Positions 1 to 5,346 of a stretch of 8,230 nucleotides of DNA are shown here, piece by piece. Positions within the stretch are counted from its first letter, which is position 1. Every line of letters begins with the position of its first letter. This stretch comes from Chloroflexota bacterium (GTDB taxonomy: Bacteria > Chloroflexota > Dehalococcoidia > UBA1151 > UBA1328): the NCBI GenBank assembly GCA_002687335.1, contig NYZY01000094.1:1-8230 (forward strand), given 5' to 3'. The notes under the pieces were generated by a model, which saw only the letters and a list, made by a program, of their open reading frames with translations, did not search any database and was not told the DNA's origin. A program made the translations under genes and the position numbers.

Positions 1-34
1 AACATTCTTACACGGATACTCAGCTAGTTTCGCG

Positions 35-46
35 TTGTTTAAACAA
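35..46. repeat. 12-bp perfect palindrome TTGTTTAAACAA
   Basis: The sequence at 35-46 equals its own reverse complement. It lies in the short stretch (1-75) downstream of the phosphotransferase stop, where I see no gene. It could be a protein-binding site or part of a weak transcription end, but there is no flanking stem extension or T-run to support a terminator. AT-rich palindromes of this size are not rare by chance. Confidence 0.3.
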
Positions 47-75
47 ATATCAAAAGTTGAAAATTGAACTGGTTT

Positions 76-1197
76 CTAAGGTAGAATTTCAAGTAATTCC
101 TGAGGGTCAACGATTTCGAACGCTTTGATGACCGCTTTTGTCGAATCCCCCTTGGATATTTCCAATATGCCATCAGGTAATCGATGTACACCGCTAATAG
201 CATAGTTAGCAAGCACCATAACTTGAGCGCGGCGATAATCTTTCCAGCACTCATCAAAAGAATAATCGATGATTCCCCTGCCATGGAGACAATCAACGAA
301 GTATCGAACAAGATTCTTCTCTCTCTGGCGAAGAATATTAAACGGAACTGATGTCATCAGAAATTTTGCTAAGTCATTCGTCCCGCCAGCGTAAGCCGCC
401 AACTGCCAATCTATTAGTACTGGCTCAAAAAGCCCATCTGATTTACGAAGCAATATATTGCCATGATGAAGATCATTATGAGTTAGGGTATTAGGTCGGT
501 CATTCATAACTTTCATCAGGTCTGTCAATCGTGAACTGAGAAATTCTCCTGCGAGGATTAATCCCTCAGTTTTCTCGATTTGAGCGTCCTGATTAATCGC
601 CTGCCAGCCTAAAGCTGATTCCATCGGATTTTGGTTAAACAGATACGACCAACCTGAGTCATGAATCCAATGACGCTGCGATAAAGATTCGTCAAGCCAA
701 AATATGGCTTGATAAGCAGCGATGAATTCTAATACCTGAAAAATCTCTCGTAGTCCGAATTCCGCGTATTTACGGCCCGGTCGAAGAGGGCCTATATCTT
801 CTAATACAAAGCAGGCAGTAGATTCATCTTTATCCTGGGTCAACGAGTACATTCTAGGCAAACGAAAACCCTGGAACTCTTCCAGTAGTTGATAACAACC
901 AGCCTCGCTATCATATGGTCCGAGCGCAGCCTCCCGTAACCGTATAGTGTCATTTTCAGGCGGAATTTTTAAAACCACTACATCGGGATGGTCAGCCGTA
1001 CGCACAATGTATTCAATCCGAACTCTGAATAATTGTGAAAGATGTGGATTATGGCCCGTCATAACCTCAAGCTGAAGCTTATCAATCCTGCAATAGCCTA
1101 AATTGGATAAGCGATCGGTCAGCCACCCTACCGAAATATCTTCCTTCTTTATTGGAATATTTGACATCACAGGAAGTGTCACATCTGATAATGCCAT
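76..1197 (-). CDS. APH / ecdysteroid-kinase-like small-molecule phosphotransferase
   Basis: A predicted cytoplasmic kinase-fold enzyme of 373 residues that would transfer phosphate from ATP to a small hydroxylated molecule; the substrate cannot be read from the sequence. Kinase landmarks are in order: a candidate ATP-binding lysine in VVLKIP (K77), a candidate helix-C glutamate in YDSEAG (E98), a hinge-like FVLEDIGPL (130-138), the catalytic loop LTHNDLHHGN (238-247, Asp242 and Asn247), and the metal-binding LIDWQ (261-265, Asp263) followed by GGTNDLAKFL. The 'THNDLHHGN...IDWQ' pattern fits the EcKL/CHK-like branch of the APH superfamily rather than known antibiotic-resistance kinases. The ATG at 1197 has no strong Shine-Dalgarno site, and a second ATG lies at codon 11, so the start could be about ten residues later. 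It is divergent from the SDR across 92 bp and may share its control region. Calling it a resistance gene would be over-reading. Confidence 0.85.
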   Translation of the reverse strand: MALSDVTLPVMSNIPIKKEDISVGWLTDRLSNLGYCRIDKLQLEVMTGHNPHLSQLFRVRIEYIVRTADHPDVVVLKIPPENDTIRLREAALGPYDSEAGCYQLLEEFQGFRLPRMYSLTQDKDESTACFVLEDIGPLRPGRKYAEFGLREIFQVLEFIAAYQAIFWLDESLSQRHWIHDSGWSYLFNQNPMESALGWQAINQDAQIEKTEGLILAGEFLSSRLTDLMKVMNDRPNTLTHNDLHHGNILLRKSDGLFEPVLIDWQLAAYAGGTNDLAKFLMTSVPFNILRQREKNLVRYFVDCLHGRGIIDYSFDECWKDYRRAQVMVLANYAISGVHRLPDGILEISKGDSTKAVIKAFEIVDPQELLEILP

Positions 1198-1289
1198 AGT
1201 CCACTTAGATGTCTACTGGGAAGCTAGTTTCCGGTAATATTCGACCAAAATAAACAGATTAATTAACAACTAGGATTTGATGAGACGTC
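1198..1289. promoter_or_regulatory. Divergent intergenic region between kinase and SDR genes
   Basis: This 92-bp AT-rich gap must hold the start signals of both divergent genes. It contains the 8-bp palindrome TTAATTAA at 1259-1266 and an AGGA at 1272-1275. I could not pick a convincing -35/-10 pair on either strand, so the promoter assignment rests on gene layout alone. Confidence 0.4.
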
Positions 1290-2132
1290 ATGAGCAGATT
1301 TAACGGTCAGGTTGCTATTGTCACTGGAGGAGCCTTGGGGATTGGAGGGGCTACTGCCCGAAAATTGGCATCAGAAGGAGCAAAGGTTTTTATCGCTGAT
1401 ATAGATGACTCCTCAGCGGCCTCGAACGTACAAAGCATCAAAAAAACAGGCGGTATCGCAGTAGCTAGCCATATTGACGTTTCTCGAAGTGGAGACATAG
1501 CACGGATGGTCGATGAAGCTGTAGATATGTACGGCAGACTGGACATACTGGTCCAAAATGCTTTCGGTGTCATCGCCGGTGAATCGAGAATTCACGGTAG
1601 TGCTCTCACCGTTGAAGAAGATAATTGGGATTACGGTATCGACGTGTTGCTTAAGGCCTTGTACCTAGGACCAAAAAACGCGATCCCGCACATGACCGCT
1701 ACCGGTGGAGGCAGCATTATTAATCTCGCCTCGGTGCACAGTTTTCTTCAGGAGCCAGGTATGTTGGTTTACGAATCGGCAAAAGCAGGGGTTGTAGGCA
1801 TGACCCGCCAAATGGCGACCGAATTTGGGCCCGATGGAATCAGAGTCAATGCGATCGCACCAGGACATATTGTGGGAGAGGGCCTGGCAAAAATATGGAA
1901 AGATAATCCTACTGGACACGAATTCTTCGCCGATCAGTACCCTCTCCGCAGAACTGGGATTCCTGACGACATTGCCAACGGGATAGCTTTCCTCTGTTCT
2001 GAAGAGGCATCATTCATAACAGGACACACGCTCGCAATCGACGGTGGCTTATCTGTTCAGTTACAAGAAAAATTCGGATTAAGACAAGCCAATTATGTGC
2101 GGAATAATCCCGATACCAATTTACCCACTTAA
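1290..2132 (+). CDS. SDR family oxidoreductase (NAD-preferring by motif), variant active site
   Basis: A classical short-chain dehydrogenase/reductase of 280 residues, expected to interconvert an alcohol and a ketone with a nicotinamide cofactor in the cytoplasm. The Rossmann glycine motif TGGALGIG is at 12-19. An Asp at the end of beta-2 (IADID, Asp37) favours NAD over NADP. The catalytic Ser148, Tyr161 and Lys165 (YESAK) are present with the usual 13- and 4-residue spacings, followed by GIRVNAIAPGHI and a C-terminal ITGHTLAIDGG. Two positions are unusual: the NNAG motif reads QNAF (89-92), and the normal DVNLKG helix motif reads DVLLKA, replacing the usual tetrad Asn with Leu121. About 20 residues follow the usual end of the fold. 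No ideal Shine-Dalgarno site precedes the ATG; AGGA lies 14 bases upstream. It converges on the nitroreductase. The substrate is unknown. Confidence 0.93.
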   Translation: MSRFNGQVAIVTGGALGIGGATARKLASEGAKVFIADIDDSSAASNVQSIKKTGGIAVASHIDVSRSGDIARMVDEAVDMYGRLDILVQNAFGVIAGESRIHGSALTVEEDNWDYGIDVLLKALYLGPKNAIPHMTATGGGSIINLASVHSFLQEPGMLVYESAKAGVVGMTRQMATEFGPDGIRVNAIAPGHIVGEGLAKIWKDNPTGHEFFADQYPLRRTGIPDDIANGIAFLCSEEASFITGHTLAIDGGLSVQLQEKFGLRQANYVRNNPDTNLPT

Positions 2133-2137
2133 AGTTT

Positions 2138-2154
2138 AGTTATTTCAGATAACT
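2138..2154. terminator. Small hairpin between convergent SDR and nitroreductase genes
   Basis: AGTTAT (2138-2143) and ATAACT (2149-2154) form a perfect 6-bp stem around a 5-base loop, spanning the nitroreductase stop codon and lying just past the SDR stop. The stem is AT-rich and no T-run follows on either strand. If it ends transcription it is a weak, possibly bidirectional terminator. Confidence 0.22.
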
Positions 2155-2730
2155 GCCAGGAAACGCAATTTCATTGATTGGATCCCGATCATTGGCAATA
2201 TTACCTTTTGCCATATCAGGATCAATGTCGTCTAATGTGCCTGGCACCCCAACCGCGATAGCACATATCGTTTGGAATTCCTCACGTGGAACGCCAGCTG
2301 CGGTGTAGGCGGCATCCAAATCAATACCGCCCATGGCTCGTGTGTTAAGACCCATGCGATTAGCCTGCAACGCCAATGACATCCAAGCTGCTCCGGTATC
2401 AAAATGTGCGGTACGAATACTGCTACCTTCTTCATCAACGACGCGAGCGAATACCAGAACAAGCATTGAAGCCCTAGTAGCCCACAAAGTATTTCCTTCA
2501 TTCAAAACAGAATTAAAACGAACCCGATCCGGTCCGTCTGTAGCGTAGACGAATAGCCATGGCTGCCTATTACTTGATGAGGGTGCCCAGTGAGCCGCTT
2601 CAAATAAAACATCAATTTGTTGCTCTGACAACCGGTCATCGGTAAATGCTTTTGAAGACCAACGTTCCACAAACATCCGGTCTAGCAAGTCACTCGCAAC
2701 TCTAGCGTTACTGAAGTTAGTTTCACCCAT
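2140..2730 (-). CDS. Nitroreductase family FMN-dependent oxidoreductase
   Basis: A 196-residue flavoprotein of the nitroreductase family, probably a cytoplasmic dimer binding FMN and using NAD(P)H to reduce nitro groups, quinones or related electrophiles. The family pattern is complete: RWSSKAF at 23-29 (phosphate-binding Arg/Ser region), APSSSNRQPW at 49-58 (FMN contact loop), DTGAAWMSLALQA at 111-123 followed by the GLNTRAMGG segment, AIAVG at 157-161, and a C-terminal DPINEI. The length is typical. The ATG at 2730 has only a poor Shine-Dalgarno site (GAGA, about 14 bases away). It lies 126 bp downstream of the NadD-like gene on the same strand and could be the last gene of that transcript, though the gap is large enough for its own promoter. 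Its end nearly touches that of the SDR. The physiological substrate is not predictable. Confidence 0.92.
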   Translation of the reverse strand: MGETNFSNARVASDLLDRMFVERWSSKAFTDDRLSEQQIDVLFEAAHWAPSSSNRQPWLFVYATDGPDRVRFNSVLNEGNTLWATRASMLVLVFARVVDEEGSSIRTAHFDTGAAWMSLALQANRMGLNTRAMGGIDLDAAYTAAGVPREEFQTICAIAVGVPGTLDDIDPDMAKGNIANDRDPINEIAFPGSYLK

Positions 2731-2856
2731 AACAACTGGTATCTCTTTCTATAAACTCATGAGCCAGCACCTAACCGTTATGTTAGATACTCAGCGTTCC
2801 TCGTTAATGGTGTATACCACAGCAACATTAGAGCGCAACTGAAAATTCGGCGACTC

Positions 2857-3468
2857 TCAAAAGCGTTTTCGCATCTCCGTCGACGAAAGATCCGACCGAA
2901 ATTGAGACTCAGTCAATTCACGAAACATGTCTCTGAATCGCTGTGGTACTGAAATGTCACGAAGACCTTGAAATATTCCTCTCGAGTTAATTCTTCCTGC
3001 AACTATAAAGTTGCATCCATTTTCTTCAATCAGATCAAGGGAGTTATCCACTACTGTTGCTGAGCCGGCAACATGATCAGGGTAATAGGTTTCATCAAAA
3101 AGACGAACACAAGTATCGAATCCAATGACGAACGTAGCGCCAGGCAGAATTGATGATTTTTCTGTGAAGCGAGGAGCGCTTGTCAGAATCAAAGATTTAC
3201 CATCTTTTAATACGTGCTCAGCTCTTTTACCGAGTTCTGTTTTTGGAAGTAATGGTTTATCAACGTTCCGTATTGAAATCTCGTAGTACCCATTATCACC
3301 CGTCATCGCCATGGCAGCCGACAATAGATCTTTATGGCCATGATGAATAGGATTGAACGATCCGGCTAGCACAAGTGGTTTTTTGGGAAGCGATTCGCTC
3401 TGCCTACCATGAGCATCTATAACCAGCCCCCCAATTTCCTCTGTGTAGAGTCGGTCAACCGAATTCAT
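2857..3468 (-). CDS. NadD-like nucleotidyltransferase (HIGH superfamily)
   Basis: A predicted 203-residue nucleotidyltransferase of the class that joins a nucleotide monophosphate to a phosphorylated small molecule (NadD, CoaD and relatives). Numbered from the ATG at 3468, GSFNPIHHGH at 36-45 carries the nucleotide-binding HxGH, FVIGFDT at 113-119 matches the NadD-type FxxGxD segment, and the C-terminus SSTEMRKRF (195-203) is the conserved SSTxIR motif. The stretch EISIRNVDKPLL (63-74) and the APRFTEKSSILPGATF segment resemble a distinct NadD-like subgroup rather than standard NadD, so I give no symbol. A TTG at 3486 would add six residues, but GGAG lies 7 bases before the ATG at 3468, which I prefer. 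The start sits inside the end of the CinA-like gene (14-bp overlap), suggesting coupled translation and related function. About 30 residues precede the fold. Confidence 0.87.
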   Translation of the reverse strand: MNSVDRLYTEEIGGLVIDAHGRQSESLPKKPLVLAGSFNPIHHGHKDLLSAAMAMTGDNGYYEISIRNVDKPLLPKTELGKRAEHVLKDGKSLILTSAPRFTEKSSILPGATFVIGFDTCVRLFDETYYPDHVAGSATVVDNSLDLIEENGCNFIVAGRINSRGIFQGLRDISVPQRFRDMFRELTESQFRSDLSSTEMRKRF

Positions 3469-3991
3469 CAATTCGCTCCGTATCAAGAATGTTAATTTCT
3501 AGCCTAGACTCGATTTTCAAGACAGTGGCAATTGAATTCATAACCATGGCTGCAACGATCTGCTCTTCATCAGCTCGAGTCCGGATTTCTTTATCAAACC
3601 AGACAGAGATACCGCCCGTTTGCACTCCGTCAGACCAAGCAATATGCGCTCGATCTTCACCCTTCCTGATCCGATCAGTGGCTATTGCTGCGGTACACCC
3701 GACACCAAAAAGAGATTGCTTCAAGTTGTCAGGGGCAAGATGACGAGCACGATTCAATGCTGATTCAGCTATCAGAATCGCCTCGGATTTAGAGACATGT
3801 TGATCCGCCTCAGCCCCAACAAATTCGTCAAGTGCTTTTTGAGTGTAGGGGACCTGCGCTTCCAGGATTGTACGAGAGGCGCCTGGTTGAGCAAATAATG
3901 CACTTATCGCACTGATCCCAGCGCCTGTTATTACCACGCAACCTGCACCCGAAACACTATGGAACTTTTGCGCAAGTTCCTCCATCATCAC
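3455..3991 (-). CDS. Divergent CinA C-terminal (NMN deamidase)-like protein
   Basis: A 178-residue protein of the size and layout of the CinA C-terminal/PncC domain, whose characterised members hydrolyse nicotinamide mononucleotide to nicotinate mononucleotide. The fold-level resemblance lies in the N-terminal VVITGAGISAIS (19-30), where PncC has TAESCTGG; in VPYTQKALDEFVG (47-59), against PncC's xxYSNEAKxxxLGV; and in GVGCTAAIATDR...KGEDRAHIAW (96-119), against PncC's SGIAGP...KPVGTVxxA. The key PncC residues (Ser of TAES, Lys of SNEAK) are not preserved in my hand alignment, so activity as NMN deamidase is doubtful. The start is GTG 3991 (GGAGG at 4000-4004, spacing 8); ATG at 3988 or 3985 is also possible. 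It overlaps the NadD-like gene, and the two domains resemble halves of one fused protein. There is no CinA N-terminal (MoaB-like) domain. Confidence 0.72.
   Translation of the reverse strand: MMMEELAQKFHSVSGAGCVVITGAGISAISALFAQPGASRTILEAQVPYTQKALDEFVGAEADQHVSKSEAILIAESALNRARHLAPDNLKQSLFGVGCTAAIATDRIRKGEDRAHIAWSDGVQTGGISVWFDKEIRTRADEEQIVAAMVMNSIATVLKIESRLEINILDTERIDEFG
3476..3479 (-). promoter_or_regulatory. Shine-Dalgarno GGAG deciding the NadD-like start
   Basis: On the minus strand GGAG is followed by a 7-base spacer and the ATG at 3468. The site lies within the coding end of the CinA-like gene. It favours ATG 3468 over the upstream TTG at 3486, which would place this sequence inside the protein. 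Confidence 0.6.
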
Positions 3992-3999
3992 AGGCTATT

Positions 4000-4004
4000 C
4001 CTCC
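4000..4004 (-). promoter_or_regulatory. Shine-Dalgarno GGAGG of the CinA-like gene
   Basis: On the minus strand GGAGG precedes the GTG at 3991 by 8 bases and the ATG at 3988 by 11 bases. The spacing slightly favours GTG, though both starts are acceptable. Confidence 0.65.
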
Positions 4005-4022
4005 AAATCTATATCTATTTGA

Positions 4023-4112
4023 TTGTGTGAACGTGAAGCGTAAACAAGACGTGTAATCTCTACATTAAATCCAGCAAAACCCTGACGAAAGTCTAGCCTA
4101 TATTTCACACAA
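4023..4112. repeat. 9-bp inverted repeat TTGTGTGAA / TTCACACAA, arms 72 bp apart
   Basis: TTGTGTGAA at 4023-4031 and its exact reverse complement at 4104-4112 lie in the control region between the CinA-like and first Ldh genes. Centre-to-centre distance is 81 bp, too far for a simple hairpin but compatible with two operator half-sites. The right arm falls inside the spacer of a candidate minus-strand promoter. Each arm contains a TGTGA-like core as seen in CRP-type half-sites, but that resemblance alone does not identify the regulator. Confidence 0.35.
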
Positions 4113-4124
4113 CTAAACTTTCAA
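4097..4124 (-). promoter_or_regulatory. Candidate sigma-70-type promoter for the CinA-like/NadD-like operon
   Basis: Reading the minus strand, TTGAAA (4119-4124, five of six matches to TTGACA) is followed by a 16-base spacer and TATAGG (4097-4102, four of six matches to TATAAT). This would start transcription near 4090 and give a leader of about 100 bases before the GTG at 3991. The spacer contains one arm of the 9-bp inverted repeat, so a repressor there would block polymerase. I found no equally good promoter for the plus-strand dehydrogenases in the rest of 3992-4257. Confidence 0.4.
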
Positions 4125-4257
4125 AATCTTACCAACCACTATAGCCATAAGAAGCTACCTCCGTAACAAGACGATTTACTCAAATGAAAATCAAGAGTAG
4201 GGTTCCCTGAACAATACAAAAAGAGACCATGCAACGCCGGTGAGGTAAATACTCAAA

Positions 4258-5334
4258 ATGCTCGAACACTTCCATGTTCCAGAAGAAGATGAAGTCAGGA
4301 TTATGCCGGATTCTCTTCGTAAGACCGTCAATGCGTTATTTTTAAAAATTGGGTTTTCCGAACAAGACGCGTGGCAAGCAACAGACGTGCTCCTACTTTC
4401 AGACACACGCGGCGTCGATACCCATGGCGTATCCAACATGATGCGAAACTACATAAGAATGGTTGGAGAAGGAACGATAAATCCAAGACCAACATGGCGA
4501 ATCACCCGCGAAACCCCGACTACTGCAAACGTTGATTGTGATCGCGGTCTTGGCATAGCAGTAATTCCCCAGGTAATGGAAATAGCCATACAAAAAGCGC
4601 GAGAAACCGGTATCGGCGCTATCACAATGGGAAACGGACGACATGCTGGGATGATCGCCTACCACGCGATGATGGCTTTGCCCCACGATATGATCGGCTA
4701 CTCCATCACTGCCGGAGGGCAATCAATGCCACCAACATTTGGCAGTGAACCGAGGCTCGCGCCCAACCCACACGCATGGGCAGTTCCTGCTGACAAGGAA
4801 GCCCCCTTTGTTCTAGACATTTCATCATCATCTGTGGCCGCTAACAAAATCCAACTATTGAGAAGGATGGAAGCGATGACCATACCCGGGCTCATGGCGG
4901 ATGAAAACGGCACCCCAATAATGGATGAACGCCCGGTACCGGAGGAAACGATATTATTGCCGAATGGAGCCACACGTGAACTCGGTTCTCATAAAGGATA
5001 TGGCATGAGTGCTGTGGCTCAAGTTTTCGCAGGTATTCTTTCCCATGGAACTTTCGGACCATACGAAGGCGGACATATGTCGCACTTTGTTGCTGCATAC
5101 TCAATTGAAGCATTCACTGACGTAGCAAGATTCAAGTCGTCAATGGACGACTTCCTTAAATATCTACGTGAGACTCCGCCTGCGCCAGGGCATGATCGGG
5201 TTTACTACGCTGGGCTACCAGAGCACGAAGAATCAATTGATCGACACAATCGTGGGATACCACTTCACAAAGAGGTCGTCGACTGGTTCGACAAGACAAC
5301 TGCAGAATTCGATATCCCACATCTGGAAAGATAG
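4258..5334 (+). CDS. Ldh-family (malate/lactate/ureidoglycolate type) dehydrogenase, copy 1
   Basis: A 358-residue NAD(P)-dependent 2-hydroxyacid dehydrogenase of the Ldh/AllD/MdH family, which has its own fold rather than a Rossmann domain. Expected reaction: reversible oxidation of a 2-hydroxyacid to a 2-oxoacid in the cytoplasm. Visible motifs are DTRGVDTHG (49-57, conserved His56), GRHAG (127-131, conserved His129), the cofactor-region NPHAWAVPA (170-178, where relatives have TNPxxxAxP), PFVLDISSSSVA (183-194) with NKIQ (196-199), and LGSHKGYGM (242-250), then PPAPG and the GLPEHEE segment near the end. Relatives usually have HFG where this has HAG. An in-frame TAA at 4246-4248 makes ATG 4258 the only reasonable start; GAGG lies 12 bases upstream, a long spacer. 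Twelve bases separate it from its paralog, so the two are probably cotranscribed. The exact substrate is not assignable. Confidence 0.9.
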   Translation: MLEHFHVPEEDEVRIMPDSLRKTVNALFLKIGFSEQDAWQATDVLLLSDTRGVDTHGVSNMMRNYIRMVGEGTINPRPTWRITRETPTTANVDCDRGLGIAVIPQVMEIAIQKARETGIGAITMGNGRHAGMIAYHAMMALPHDMIGYSITAGGQSMPPTFGSEPRLAPNPHAWAVPADKEAPFVLDISSSSVAANKIQLLRRMEAMTIPGLMADENGTPIMDERPVPEETILLPNGATRELGSHKGYGMSAVAQVFAGILSHGTFGPYEGGHMSHFVAAYSIEAFTDVARFKSSMDDFLKYLRETPPAPGHDRVYYAGLPEHEESIDRHNRGIPLHKEVVDWFDKTTAEFDIPHLER

Positions 5335-5337
5335 GAG
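5334..5337 (+). promoter_or_regulatory. Shine-Dalgarno GGAG of second Ldh gene, overlapping the stop of the first
   Basis: The final G of the first gene's TAG stop is the first G of GGAG, which precedes the ATG at 5347 by 9 bases. This supports the start choice and suggests that ribosomes finishing the first gene help initiate the second. Confidence 0.65.
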
Positions 5338-5346
5338 TTTTAGCCA

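Noticed and set aside
76..1197. Aminoglycoside resistance gene
   Set aside because: The fold is APH-like, but the pattern around the catalytic loop and IDWQ is of the broad EcKL/CHK-like type. Nothing specific to known resistance enzymes is seen.
2857..3486. Start at the TTG at 3486 for the NadD-like gene
   Set aside because: No good Shine-Dalgarno site is placed for it, whereas the ATG at 3468 has GGAG at 7 bases.
4399..5113. Long antisense open frames inside the dehydrogenase genes
   Set aside because: They recur at matching places opposite both paralogs, as expected from shared codon patterns, and carry no domain or ribosome site.
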